Positions 11,916 to 23,014 are shown, numbered from the stretch's first letter. The stretch: DNA of 64,000 nt from Perilla frutescens (GCA_026008535.1 BRKX01000007.1:6595001-6659000), one strand, 5' to 3'. Numbers and translations: made by a program. Notes: generated by a model not told the origin, from the letters alone.

Positions 11916-12205
11916 TTTAACATGCTCTTCTGGCTCCTATTCTTTCATTTTGTTAGCCTCCAACTCAACTAACTCCTTCGCACTTCTCAAAGTGACAGCG
12001 CAAACATGCCCTTTTGGATTCATTTCAATTTGGAATGGGAGTTTGCCCTTATTCGCTTGTAGCTTGTTCACTTGAGTGGCGAGCTGGGTGATTTGAGTGC
12101 CCATACTCCCTAAGGCAGCTTGTGTCTCTTGCTGGAAAGCTTTCTAACTCTGCGCCAGACTATTAACAAGTGCACTGTTTTGCTCCAAACACTTCATGAT
12201 ATCGT

Positions 12206-13410
12206 TCACGCTTGGCACAGTACGATCGGTATGGGCATACTGACCACCATGCAGCTGTCTTTGAGGTAAAAATCTAGGTGCCTTTGATCGAGCTGCCTCC
12301 AGCTAAAGTTTGGATGGTCTCTCCAACCTAGGTTGTATGTATTTGAGTACGGATCATAATTCCTCCGTCTAAAGGCATCTTGTTGTGCATCTCCAGATCC
12401 ATAACATGCCTGTTCGGTTGATGGATCTTGCAATGTAGGACAAGAATCAGTAAAGTGCCCATTTTCCAAACACACTCCACAGCGGACGTTTTGTGTCTGT
12501 GTTACAGCTAGACCTCGAACCAGAGAAGTCAGAGCATCGATCTTCTCGTTGACACTAGAGCTGTCTGCACGCTCAACTCCCTTCATAGGTCGGTATCGGT
12601 CATGTTCCTCATCCTCATAATGCTGACCTCTAGAAACCATGTCGATGATGAGCTTCTTCGCCTCTGCTAGAGTCTTGTTAGTTAACGATCCTCCGCTAGC
12701 AACATCGACTATTTTCCTGTCAAAAGTTGACATACCACGATAAAAATAGTTAGTGCGCAACTGATATTCAGAGAAACCGTGGTCTGGACATTTGCGGCAC
12801 AACTGTTGGAATCTCTCCCAGTAGTTGGCTAGACTTTCATTATGCTTCTGCTTGATGCTGCTGATCGCCATTCTCAAATTTGCAGCTCTGGATTCTGGGA
12901 AGAACTTGCGCAAGAATTGTTCTTCCAACTCATTCTAGTGGTAATCGAACCAAATGGAAGATCAAATAGCCAATCTTTAGCTTTGCCCTGCAAAGTATGA
13001 GAAAAAGTCAGTAATCTCAAATTATCAGAAGAAAAACCTTGAGGGTGTAAAGTAGAGCAGACTAAATCAAATTCAGCTAAGTGCTTATGTGCACTTTCTC
13101 CAGGTAAATCGCTGAACTTGGGTAGAACTTGAATAAAGCCAGGCCTTATTTCAGAATTCTGAGCAATATTAGGCAAAATGATGCAAATTGGTCGATTGTT
13201 TCTGTGCCGACCCAACTCCTTGATCTGTAGTTCTTCCTCAGGTGCTTGATTGTGAGCCATATCTTCTTTGAACAATTGATCAATATCAAAACGTTCTGGT
13301 TCAGATGTTGAAGCTCCTTTAGACTCTCTTGCAATCTTTCTCAACCTTTGTAAAGTCTTCTCCGATTCTGGATTGAATTCTAGACTTCATTTTTGTGAAG
13401 ATCGACTCAT
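12206..13410 (-). pseudogene. gag: Gag with CCHC zinc knuckle, frameshifted
   Basis: The likely start is ATG at 13410 (MSRSSQK), followed by a stop at about 13389, then an open frame to 12874 with the Retrotrans_gag core (LPGESAHKHLAEF, LQGKAKDWLFDLP). A one-base shift near 12940 moves the reading to the 12206-12928 frame, which continues the core (FLRKFFPESRAANLRM, NYWERFQQLCRKCP) and carries the nucleocapsid knuckle C-GV-C-LENG-H-FTDS-C, a perfect CX2CX4HX4C. The protein would form the virus-like particle shell and bind element RNA. The stop and the frameshift make it non-functional as it stands. Confidence 0.85.
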
Positions 13411-13483
13411 GCACTGAAAAAACAAAACAAAATAAAAAGAAATGGCAAACTGAAAATATTAGAATAATCACTACTTAAAAACC

Positions 13484-13503
13484 GATCCCCGACAACGACG
13501 CCA
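13484..13503 (-). promoter_or_regulatory. Primer binding site, tRNA-Asp type
   Basis: The minus strand reads TGGCGTCGTTGTCGGGGATC, starting 5 bases inside the 5' LTR. It matches the Athila-type site complementary to the 3' end of tRNA-Asp (known form TGGCGCCGTTGCCGGGGA) with two transitions. This is where reverse transcription would begin. Confidence 0.85.
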
Positions 13504-13508
13504 AAATT

Positions 13509-14846
13509 TGGTGCGTCGTTCTTCACCAAAAATAATCTGACCAGCAGTCGGTATGCCCACACTGCCTAGAACAGTGACGAGCAAGATTGTCTCCCAAAGG
13601 ACTGGTGAGAATTATTCAAACCTTCAGTCTGCAGTAACCAAACTTTCCACACGAATTTTGTTGTTATAACGTAAAAACCAAAATAAATCAAATAAACTAG
13701 AGAGTAGTTTTCATAACAGATTTAAAGGTATTCCAGCTTCCAATTAACTCCACCCTAGCTTAATTATTCGGATCCTCGATGCAAAGATATTTCTAATTAA
13801 TGCATGCAAACCAGTTATAGCCACCGAAGAAACTTCTGACGCGGCCTAATTTCTCCTTAGTTTCTCGATAATCAGGAAGACACTTCACTAATTATTTTCC
13901 TAATCGACTGACAATCGTAAGAGACACTCTATAGATTTAATGAGCCGACAACGTTAGACACTAGAGAAACCCGATTCAAAACCAACAGACTCTGACACAG
14001 GACTGTCGAATTAAGATTGCTTTTCCCTCGATTCTGAAGAATTGTTGTACCACTAATTAAACCTAAACCACAATTACGGATATCCGATTTAATTGGCTAC
14101 TAATTAATTTCGATCTACTAAATATTCGCGACTACATAGTAGAGCCGAAACAATTAACAACTTTAAACACAGAGAATCACAGATGCATACAATTACTTAA
14201 AGCAAAATGAACATTTAGATCTCACAAAATAATTATGCCAGGGCTTCGTTAATCTTCACCGGAATAGAACGTGCTTAGTTTGAATTCATAATTGGATTCG
14301 TACTTTAGAAATTAATTGAGAAGAAGAACGATGAAAAGAAGAATGAAATTGAATTGTGGAAAATCTGCAGAGAAAAAAAATTGTTCCTCCTAATGTTTCT
14401 GACATTGGAATAATCTGTACTGCAATGGATAGAGTCCTACTCTATCTAGAAGTCTTTTTATACAAATCCTTAATTAATTAATTAAAAAGCATTCTAATCC
14501 TAATACAACTAGGAAAATAATAAAAATAAAGTCCAAAAGTAATAAAAACTGCCTAAATTTTATCCATGGCCCACAACTGGTGCAGATCCACTATCTACAG
14601 CCCAAATACTCGCATAATCCATTAGTCGGTATGCCCATACCGACTGGTTTCCAGACTCTTCAGCTTTTCTTCAATCCAATGCGTCCAAACCCTCCAAAAC
14701 AATGTCATTATCTCCACTTCCATGTCAACCACCTGAAATAAACCACAAGACACAAATTCTTCCATAAAACTTGACCATGGGGTGATTAACACTGCAAAAA
14801 CATACCAAAAATGACTCAAAATATATACGAAATAACAACCTAATCA
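13509..14846 (-). repeat. 5' LTR of the Athila-like element
   Basis: The 1,338-bp partner of 7651-8988. The U3 promoter TATA box is on the minus strand at 14455-14462 (TATAAAAA), so transcription would run leftwards through gag. The outer end abuts the cctcc target copy. Confidence 0.9.
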
Positions 14847-15144
14847 CCTCCCCATCTTTGACTATGATCCCTTATGAATAAACATCAACAATCTTTCTAC
14901 ATATATTGAGGATGTCCAAAAGAGAGCTATCCTCAGTAAAACCATTTTTCGTGTATTTTTCCTTACCAAAATGTAAAGTAAGAGTGTGGGATCTCTGTCT
15001 ACCTTTAATCAAGCAAAAAAAAATCATTTTAATTCTATCAATATGTTTTGCTTTTATAAAATCATCAAAATTTTTGCAATTGTAAATTGCAATGTTCGTG
15101 AAAATTTTCTCACTTTCCTTTCTACACAAAAAGGGAGAGTCCAT
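14847..15144 (-). pseudogene. 5' exon of the Transposase_24-like gene
   Basis: Minus-strand exon opening MDSPFLCRKESEK at 15144 and running to the retrotransposon at 14846. Read across the insertion with one target copy removed, codons ...IIVKDGE join GRPIKNNKDFLV at 7643 in frame, so this and 5265-7650 are one gene. Two stops interrupt it, TAA at 14872-14874 and TAA at about 7593-7595. I do not recognise a named domain in this exon. Its link to a transposon comes from the downstream Transposase_24 exons. Confidence 0.55.
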
Positions 15145-15149
15145 AAGAT

Positions 15150-15253
15150 AAAGATAATGGAGATGATGAAGAAGAGGGTGATGTTGGGGTCGATAATGAG
15201 GCTGCTGTTAAAGCAAAGGAGAGAAAGAGTGCTGCCAAGGGGAAGATGAAGCT
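15150..15253 (+). pseudogene. Acidic-lysine-rich C-terminal ORF fragment
   Basis: About 34 plus-strand codons rich in D/E then K (DDEEEGDVGVDNEAA, KAKERKSAAKGKMK) ending in TGA. This looks like a charged protein tail, but no upstream coding sequence is recognisable. It may belong to the same DNA transposon on the opposite strand or be chance. Confidence 0.25.
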
Positions 15254-16759
15254 CATCTGAAGCTTCTGTTTTTATAAACAATGTCTCATGTATTTTCAAA
15301 CAATGTTTTTATTTTTGGTGTTTATGTGCTGGACACATTTTAAGATGCCTTGTGCATCTTTGCTTTTTTTGATAAGTGTGATGCGAACAAATTTTTTTAA
15401 GATGCTCGGTGCATCTTTTTGTTGAATGGGTATTTTTAAATGTTCTCTATTTGGGTATTTGATCAATGATAGCTTAATTATTGAGCATCGTTTTTTTGTT
15501 GAATAATTGGTTTGTTCTAGTTACTCGACTTGTTCCTTTTTGATATTGAACGCAAATTCAACACTGTTTTGTATATGGGATAATTACCCTATGATGATTA
15601 ACTTAAGGGTGAGTAACCCTTAAGAGGAAGATTTTTTTTGTCTCCATTTTGTTTCCGCTGCGACTCTAATTGTACATATACATTGAGTTGTGTGTTTTGT
15701 GTAGAAAGGCTAAGATTAAGGGGGAAGTTGTGAGGAGGTGTATGACATCGCGTTCACTGTTGAAGTTGATGTTGTAATGAACTCCCATAAACATTGCCCG
15801 TGACATTCAAGTTTTATAATCTTATCATTTCCTAGTTTTTAGGTTTTATTATTTTTAATAAATTATAATTAATCTGTATATCTTAAATCATATATATCCA
15901 CCAAATTCTTATTTCAAATAAATGGATATATATGATTGAGATATTAATATTCAAATAAAGTTTGAATGAGTCAAAATTTATCTCCTATTTTTAGGAATCT
16001 TGTTATCTTTTGCTTAATCTTTTTTTTTTTCAGAAAAAGAGTTGCTGGAAATACTAGAAAAATGGTGTAGATCGTGGGTTATGCTTTCAGCCACGACAAG
16101 GAGTGGTTTCTCTCCAATTTAAAGAAGTAGCGGTGGTTATTTCAACACACGATCGAAGAAGATAACTTGGTCTATACAAATTGATTCAAGTGAAGAATGT
16201 ATTTAAGAAAAATAGTTCTCATTTGAAGAGTCATTCGAGCAGAGAAGATATCACCTTGAGAGTGAGAAGATCAAGAGCTCGAGTCACTTTTTAAGCAACT
16301 AGATTTCTAGTGTTTTATCTTCTTCTTTGTGTCTTCTTCGTTCAATCAATTCTTGTGAAAAGATTGTTCGAGTTAGTCTAGATACAAGATATCAAAACTT
16401 AGGAATCGTTGTTGCATTGTATTCAAATTAACTGGTAGGTTAATTTGACGTTTTGAATTTGATTTAGTTGAAAACTAGATTTAGGTTCATGTACTTTTGT
16501 TGATGTGTTGGGAACATTTGTTCAAACATACTCAACTATTTTGTTTATGCTTATATAAGCCTAATTTCACCCTGTGGCAATCACATACGTGTTGTTTGTG
16601 ATTTAAAATTTATCTTCGTGCAAATTTGTGTTTTTATTCACTACATTTTTTGTTAAAATAGTGAAAGTATTATCTTTAACATTGAGATTAACATTACAAA
16701 CTGTCTTCTATTTTCAATAATTTGGACAACGAATTCCAACAATATCTATACTGTACAAA
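15254..16759. other. Intergenic, possible old LTR end near 16.74 kb
   Basis: No coding region. Around 16000-16740 the composition and the final gaattccaaca resemble an old LTR R-U5 region, but there is no partner, PBS or target duplication, so no element is claimed. Confidence 0.35.
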
Positions 16760-17400
16760 AGACCGAGACTTTTTTTTTTTTGAGGAAACAAAAGACCAAG
16801 ACTTGCTTAATAAATGAATATGAATTGGTGAGCATCAGTCCATGCCTTTTGTTAAAGTTGCAATCACTAAAGTTTCTACTTTCTGCTGATTAAAGTGCGT
16901 CCAAAGTGGACCGAGACAACAGTAACCGGTCGGCCAATTTCTTTTTAACTAAATATTTTATATTTTATAATAACATCCTTAACTTAACGTACATCACATC
17001 CAGAAGATAAGACACATTATATATATACACATATATATATATATATATAATGTGATTTAGCTCATGCAAATTTTGAAAATAACCTGGAGCTAGCCTCAAG
17101 TGATTCCAAATTTTAAATCATTTGAAGTAGCTAGGTACGTAGTATATATAGATTAGCCTTTGTATACTTCATACCTTTTAAAGTCCATAATTTTTGGAGA
17201 AAAGTGAGAGACTTAATTAATTAATTAATTAGTCCTTTCCTTTTTAGGTTGAATTGCAATTTAATTATCAACATTTGGGTATTTTATGAAAAAATCTAAC
17301 ATTTTATAAATAACTACAAAATAATTCACGACGTTTTCACGTTTTAAAAAAACAATCCACGATCAATTTTTCTTGCAACTGATATGCTAATATGGGGAAA
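16760..17400. repeat. Dispersed repeat, copy 1
   Basis: Aligns with 17518-18000 and with 55960-56726. Shared words include taaagtttctact, taaagtgcgtccaaagtg, cggccaatttctttttaa, accttttaaagtccataatt and aataattcacgacgtt. No coding frame is conserved among copies. Confidence 0.8.
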
Positions 17401-17517
17401 TTCTGAAAAGGGGTAGTGCCCCATCTGCTATATTAGATCCAATAGCGCACTTTATCTGCAACAGTCCTAATGAGACACTTGTGAGTATCCCATTAGACAC
17501 TTGTGAGTATCTGCAAC

Positions 17518-18000
17518 AATAGTGACTAATCGGCCAATTTCTTTTTAAATAAATTTTTTATAATAAAATCCTCAATTTACATCACTCACATCCATATCAT
17601 TGCACTATTATTCGAAGAAAGGCACAAGAGAGTGTGTATCTGTGTGTGTATATATATCATTTGATTTAGCATATGCAAATTTTGAAAATAATCTCGAGCC
17701 TCAAGTTATTCCAAATTATATTTCCCTTGGAGTATGTGCGTAGTAGATTAGCCTTTAGATACTCATATACCTTTTAAAGTCCATAATTTTTGGAGAAAAA
17801 AGAGAGGCTTAATTAATTAATTAGTCATTTTCTTTTTAGGGCGATTTATAATATAATTTTTCAATATTTGGCTATTTTATGAAAAAAGTCTTAACGTTTT
17901 ATAAATTATTACAAAATAATTCACAACGTTTTCCCGCTTTAACAAAAATATCCATCATCGATTTTTCTTACAAATGACATGCTAATAAGTTGTTCCTTCT
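17518..18000. repeat. Dispersed repeat, copy 2 in tandem with copy 1
   Basis: Begins atagtgactaatcggccaat and ends ...atgacatgctaataagttg, matching copy 1's ...actgatatgctaatatgg in order. It lacks the MITE found in the 56-kb copy and continues past the point where that copy is cut by a Helitron-like end. Confidence 0.8.
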
Positions 18001-19081
18001 AGAAGCATCTGACATTGAAACAAAAAGATGAACAAGCAGGTCCGATTTGTTTTTCAAAGAGGGTCAAAATATAACAAATTATAAGCATGTCTTATGGGAA
18101 AATTTAATGGGGTTATTTTTATTAAAATGGAGAAATGTTTAAAATAATTGAGTTATTTTTGTTAAAATATCGCAATTATTGGCAAATCAATTGTAATAAT
18201 TGCACTTCTTTTCATCCAAAGAGAAGCGATTTTAGACTGATATATCTGCATTGTTTTGGTGACATTGGTTGATCTGGATAGGGTGGACATGAATAGAATC
18301 ATTTAAATAAAATTAATATGACAAAAACAATAGTATTATGCTAGAAATCTACATGCTGATTCGGTAAGATAGATAAGGACACATTATTATTGAATCATTT
18401 GAGTGGTCGAGAAAGAGAAACCCTTTTCCAATGTGGCTTGTGTATATGATTTATATATAAGTCTTATACATCGGACTGAAAAAATATATCACTTTAATAT
18501 TGAAAAATATCATATTTATTTTATAAAAAAATAATGATTATTCTCTTCTAAAAAAAAGATCATAATGACATTAATATTTGTAATTATTACTATAGTTTTT
18601 GAATTGAAAAAAGTATTACTCTAATATTGAAAAGTATCACTTCTAATATTTAAAATTATCCGTCTCATGTAAGGCTTAGATACAACAGGTACCCGCAAGT
18701 CTTTTTCTTTGAAAAAGTAAAATCAAAGTTGATAGAAACACGCCATAAAGGAAAAAAAATCTTTAGTCATCTTGGTAGAGTTAACTTTACTCTTTCATAT
18801 TTCCTCAAAACATTGCGCACCATGCATGGGCAAATATTTAATTTAATTTACTAATGCATGTAAGTAGAGTTTTTCTTAGCAAGTAGAGTTATATATGTGT
18901 TGGCGTGGGAAAGGAGAGAGATGAGCAAGTTACATGTTTGATAGACAAATTGGAACAAATAAGACGACGAATAAATTAAGAGTGTACGTGTCCGATTATA
19001 ATTATGTGATTTTTTTAGAAAAGTTACAATTACGTAAATTCATCATTGTTGCCCATTAATCACAAAAAAAATGATAGTTTC
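18001..19081. other. AT-rich intergenic, no gene seen
   Basis: No supported coding region, repeat pair or terminal motif. Confidence 0.6.
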
Positions 19082-19897
19082 TGTTGGGTATCAGTCTAGC
19101 CAGGGGTTCAACTCTTGTTTTTCCGGCCTCTTCTGTTCACCTCACGGCTGCTCAGGTAGCCTGAAAGCCTCAGAGTATTGCTTTTAGTGTGTTTCTTCAC
19201 AGGCTAACTCAGAGGGTCAGTTTCTCGGAGGGATCTCAGGGATCAAGTCTTCATAGACTCCTTCTTCACAACTAGATATGTCAAAACTGTAGAAAATAGG
19301 GAGTTAGTGTCGATTTAACTTAAACAAGTCAATGAATAGCCAAGAACAGTGACATAAAGAAAAAAATAATAATAAGCAGAAAGATAAGAAACACAGAAAG
19401 TTTGAGAATGGGAAAAATGTGTCCTGGGGGACACAGATAGGCTCAGGTTTTCCCACAAACGGCTGCAAATCAGTACTCCCGGTGACAATATCAGACCCAG
19501 ACCACAAAGGGGAGGAGGAAATACAGCCCAGAAGCTCTCACTGACACACACAGCTCTTAGAACACTCAATACTCTCAAAACTCACGGCCAATCAGGAAAC
19601 CACAGACAGAAATCCGGCCAGAACACAGAGAGATCAGCCGAGATATCTCAAGGAAGCTGATAGGGGTGTAGGGTTGTTTGTGTCAGGCTTTGAGAGAGAA
19701 AAGGGGACAGGTGCCGCTTTTGTAGAAGGGTTAGAGAAGTAAAAAAGGAAGATTAGGGTTAAGGGGGTATATAAGGGAGATGTGCAGCGGCTAGGGTTTA
19801 GATAAGTGGGCTCAGAGAGATGGGCCAGAAATAAAAGGAAAAAGATGAGAAGCAACTGGGCCAGAGAAGAAAAGAACAATTGGACCAACTTTCAACA
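19082..19897 (-). mobile_element. Copia solo LTR, 816 bp
   Basis: The ends are TGTTGGGTATC at 19082 and CTTTCAACA at 19897. The flanking 5-mers are gtttc (19077-19081) and gttcc (19898-19902), a target duplication with one change. It resembles the 776-bp LTRs of the copia element at 41.2-48.2 kb in layout (ggctcaggttttcccac / ggctcagattttcccac, then ggccaat/ggccaaa and a terminal gggccaga tract). By that comparison it reads on the minus strand, where cttatataccccc supplies a TATA box. No PBS, PPT or coding sequence adjoins, so LTR-LTR recombination has removed the interior. Confidence 0.8.
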
Positions 19898-20470
19898 GTT
19901 CCCGATCGAGCCACAAAACGCATTGTTTACGGAGCTAAAAGTGTGGATCATGAACCTCCAACTAATTAAACTCTAGTTTATATATACTAATTTGTCTTGT
20001 TGTAAAGGAAAGCAAGAAAGACATGAATTTCCGTGGTTCACTAACAATGTATCAATTACGTCCACTGACTAGAAGAGAGGATGTACATTAATCATATTCT
20101 GATTACAATTAAATTACAGAGTAAATACTATGTTTATAAAAATCAAAATTCTATGAGACAAGATTCAGGAAATAAGCTCCAAACTAAAACTCAGGCTGAA
20201 CATAAAATAACACAACCCAGACCCCAAGCCTGCAATGAGATCCGTCCAACTCAACATCAAAGTTCTTCAAGGCTCCAAACATGCCTGAGTAATTAAAATA
20301 AGTATATATACTTATACATTCTTGCCGGTTTAATTAGTGAATTGATCTTTACTTTTTGCCCTTTTTTCTGAAGTGATGAATAATTTGATACGAATAATTT
20401 AATATCTTTTTCATGTTCAAGTAATTTGAATAAATTAATTCAAATTACCCCTTCTCCAAAGTCCAAAATT
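19898..20470. other. Spacer, no gene seen
   Basis: AT-rich sequence upstream of the small secreted-peptide-like locus. The last ~100 bases may be its promoter. Confidence 0.5.
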
Positions 20471-20471
20471 C

Positions 20472-20478
20472 TATAAAA
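20472..20478 (+). promoter_or_regulatory. TATA box of the signal-peptide locus
   Basis: ctataaaagggg, a near-ideal plant TATA box 85 bp before the ATG at 20557. Transcription would start about 30 bp downstream. Confidence 0.55.
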
Positions 20479-20556
20479 GGGGGGTTTTGGTAGATAAGCT
20501 GTTCATTGCACATGAGGAAAAATTCTTTAGCTTATTGCTAGCTATTTCCTTTCTCC

Positions 20557-20635
20557 ATGGCTACAACCGCACATCAGCTCACACTCACAATGCTCCTATT
20601 CGGGCTGCTCATCGTCACCTCTCTTGATTTCACAG
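20557..20635 (+). CDS. Signal-peptide-encoding exon, copy 1
   Basis: ATG in a strong plant context (ctccATGGct) opens 26 codons: MATTAHQ, then the hydrophobic core LTLTMLLFGLLIVTS, then LDFTG. This is a classic secretory signal peptide with a short polar start and a core of about 14 residues. The open frame could run on to a TGA-less stop at about 20670, but comparison with copy 2 suggests a splice site at ACAG|G. Here the donor reads GC instead of GT. No mature peptide can be assigned. Plant small secreted peptides (defensin-like, thionin-like) often have a signal peptide on exon 1, but the family cannot be named from this. Confidence 0.45.
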
Positions 20636-20660
20636 GCAATTCATTCCTTTCGATCTCTTC

Positions 20661-20727
20661 ATGGCAATAACCGTAAATCACTTTATACTTACGTTGCTCA
20701 TTTTCAGGCTTTTCATTGATGTCACAG
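20661..20727 (+). CDS. Signal-peptide-encoding exon, tandem copy 2
   Basis: Starts 104 bp after copy 1 and aligns with it from the TTCCTTTC leader through ACAG|G, with a 12-base deletion near the end. It encodes MAITVNHFILTLLIFRLFIDVT, again hydrophobic, and ends at a canonical donor ACAG|GTTATT in the same phase (1) as copy 1. Candidate downstream exons are 20829-20910 (acceptor gcatgcag, donor GTAAGTAC) and one from about 20977 (acceptor cccatgcag), which stays open about 36 codons when joined directly. The 20829 exon has stops in all frames, so a full protein is not established. Confidence 0.4.
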
Positions 20728-21135
20728 GTTATTCTTAATTCATTGACATCACTCACAAAATTTTGTGCTATTTGCTAATCAAGCCTGCTACATTTTTATG
20801 TTATATCTCGTATTTCACCTGCATGCAGTCATGTAGCGCCACACGTAAAAACCATATTGCTTGGAATCAGATTGACGAGGGACCTATGTTAATAAAATAA
20901 ATGTAAGTACATATATATGTACAATTAATTATACGCTACCTAATATCTATATGTACCTTAAGGATTTCCCATGCAGGTTGTTTCTTGCCTTTCTTTCCCA
21001 AATTTGCATTAAACAGAGTTATTGCCCTTTATACGAGCAATGAATTAGGGATTCTTTTAAAGACATTATTACAAAAACTCAAAAATTCATGAAGATAAGT
21101 TACATAGTACTCTACAGGCAAAGTAAGTTATTACC

Positions 21136-21541
21136 TGTCCACAATATTTTTCCAGCTGTCATCACGCATCCTGTTTCCAAGAGGGTCGAGCAAATATACA
21201 AGCTCTTTGTGGGGGTCTATTATAGTGAGTATCCAATGGAGTCTTATCCAAAAAAATAGAAATTGATTGATTCATAATTTATAAAATATCAATAACGACA
21301 AAGTAGAAATGCAAATTAGAAGTTATAACTTACCCAACATTGCATAGCACCACAACAAGCTGATTTAGGCATACCCCATTTAGCCTATCTCCTAAAGCTT
21401 GTGTTCGTACACTCAGTGAGCTCTTTGCCATATGTGATATGGTAAACGGGTTAACAAATCGAAATCCACTAAGTGTCCTTGCTTCCTTTATTTTTCGAAA
21501 TAAATGCCTACCAATTCACAAACAATTTTGTGAATGCACCA
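21136..21541 (-). pseudogene. Ulp1-type cysteine protease fragment from a transposon
   Basis: Two minus-strand exons joined by a good intron. Exon 21334-21541 gives GDRLNGVCLNQLVVVLCNV and ends at donor GTAAGTT. Exon 21136-21242 follows an AG acceptor, stays in frame and gives HWILTIIDPHKELVYLLDPLG then DDSWKNIVDR, ending at donor GTAATA. The HW and the D of LDPL correspond to the His and Asp region of the C48/Ulp1 peptidase fold common in plant CACTA and Mutator-like elements. The catalytic Cys exon is not found, one stop lies in the first exon, and further upstream exons are replaced by the Athila element at 21.6 kb. Confidence 0.7.
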
Positions 21542-21600
21542 CTATGAAGAAAATTAATAAAATTATTTAAAATTTAGGTTCACAAATACTTACAATATAT

Positions 21601-22218
21601 AGACTACCATGCGATGCTTCGAACCTCCAAGAGACCACCCCAACAAGTGATGACCGTTGGACTTGTGGGATTTGTGAAGAGTATGGCCATGGAGCCAATT
21701 TGTGCCAAAGATCGATCGAGCCGGAGTCAAGTAAAGAGGCTCATTTCCATGCTCTTCAAGAGCAAGTGAATGCTCTCCAAGGCTTCCAACCGCGCCAACA
21801 ATACAACCCCTACTCTCAAACATACAATCCGGGGTGGAGAAATCATCCGAATTTGTCTTGGAAACAGCCTCAACAACCACCTCAACCAACACAACAACCG
21901 CCTCCACCTCAACAAGCCGGAGGAGGCCAAGCTCCACCTTATTCTAGGCCGCAACAATATTCGGCCCAACCAAACCAACCGCCTAGGCCGACATTGCAAG
22001 ACACATTGCAATCCTTCATCCAAGCCACTCAACAAAGATTTGAATCCGTTGAGGCTTTCGTTAAGAGAATCGAGACCCAAGTTAGGCAAATAGCCAAGCA
22101 AGCCAATCCGGGCAAGTTGCCAAGCCAACCGGAGCAAGCTCAAGCCATTACCGTGCTTAGAGGAGCCAAGGTGATTGATAACAAGGTGGGAGAGTCAAGC
22201 CCCAACCGAAAAGGTTGA
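21601..22218 (+). pseudogene. gag: C-terminal Gag with zinc knuckle
   Basis: Open from the truncation point. C-GI-C-EEYG-H-GANL-C at 21664-21705 is a perfect CX2CX4HX4C nucleocapsid knuckle. After it come a Gln/Pro-rich linker (QQPPQPTQQPPPPQQAGG) and a helical stretch (SFIQATQQRFESVEAFVKR). Capsid and matrix parts are missing. The frame ends at a stop at 22216-22218, and the polyprotein continues in another frame from about 22190, indicating a small indel. Confidence 0.85.
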
Positions 22219-23014
22219 AAAAGAAGATGAGACTCCTTCACAACAACAAAAGGAGTCCGAGAAAGAAAGAGAAAAAGTGAAGAAGCCCACACTCCACAAG
22301 GCTACCAATCCTTACAACCCCCCAATTCCATTTCCAAGCTGGTTAAGGAATGAGAAGCAAGACACTCAATTCCAAGAGTTCTATAAACTCCTATCCAAGG
22401 TGAATGTCAATCTTCCACTCCTTGATGTCATCCGAAGTGTGCCGGCCTATGTCAAGTTCTTTAAGGAACTTGCTTCAAAGAAGAGGAAGTTTGGAGAGGA
22501 TAAGAAGATAGAGGTATCCGAAGTGGCTAGTGCAATCCTACAACATCAACTATCACCCAAGCTCCGTGATCCAGGTAGTTTTACTCTTAAAATTTCTTTA
22601 GGAAATGGCAAAGAAGCATGCGGTATGCTTGATTTAGGAGCCGGAATTAATTTGATGTCTAACTCTATTTATAAACAATTAGAGTTAGGTGAATTGAAAC
22701 TAACTAGAATGTGTCTACAATTAGCGGATAGGTCCGTGAGATATCCTAGGGGAATAATAGAGGACATTCTAGTTAAGGTTGGTGGATTGATCATACCGGT
22801 TGATTTTATTGTATTAGATGTGGGTGATGTGAAAGAAACGGGTAAAGAACACACGCTTCTCCTAGATAGACCTTTTATGGCTACAACAAACACCTTGATT
22901 GATGTTAAAAATGGAACCTTAAAAATGTTGGTGTTAGGAGAAATGGTGTCTTTTCTATACATGAAAACAAGGCTATTCCCATCTCCTCATTTGAGGAAAA
23001 TTGTTCTTACATAG
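22175..23014 (+). pseudogene. pol: Aspartic protease region of pol
   Basis: The pre-protease segment (PPIPFPSWLRNEK, VPAYVKFFKELASKKRK, EVASAILQHQLSPKL) leads to the retropepsin core with CGMLDLGAGINLM (catalytic D), LQLADRSVRYPRG and TLLLDRPFMATT. The usual GRPF is DRPF here, and the residue after DLGA is G rather than S. The first 14 or so codons overlap the Gag frame. The frame closes at 23014, and the RT reading resumes at 23099 in a different frame. Confidence 0.85.

Larger units (their letters stand above)
7651..14846 (-). mobile_element. Complete non-autonomous Athila-like LTR element
   Basis: A 7,196-bp Ty3/gypsy element on the minus strand. Both LTRs are 1,338 bp (7651-8988 and 13509-14846) and end TG...CA. 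The primer site matches the tRNA-Asp type and the PPT is GTGTGGGGGG. The flanking 5-mers are cctct (7646-7650) and cctcc (14847-14851), a target duplication with one change. Removing the element and one duplication copy restores the reading frame of the host transposon gene, which confirms both ends. The interior carries gag, protease and only the start of RT. RNase H and integrase are absent, followed by the tail of an extra ORF. Over the first ~340 aligned bases I count roughly 25-30 LTR differences, so the insertion is old. Confidence 0.92.

Noticed and set aside
20557..20727. Naming the signal-peptide locus as a defensin or thionin
   Set aside because: Only signal-peptide exons are supported. 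No cysteine-rich mature region could be read in frame.
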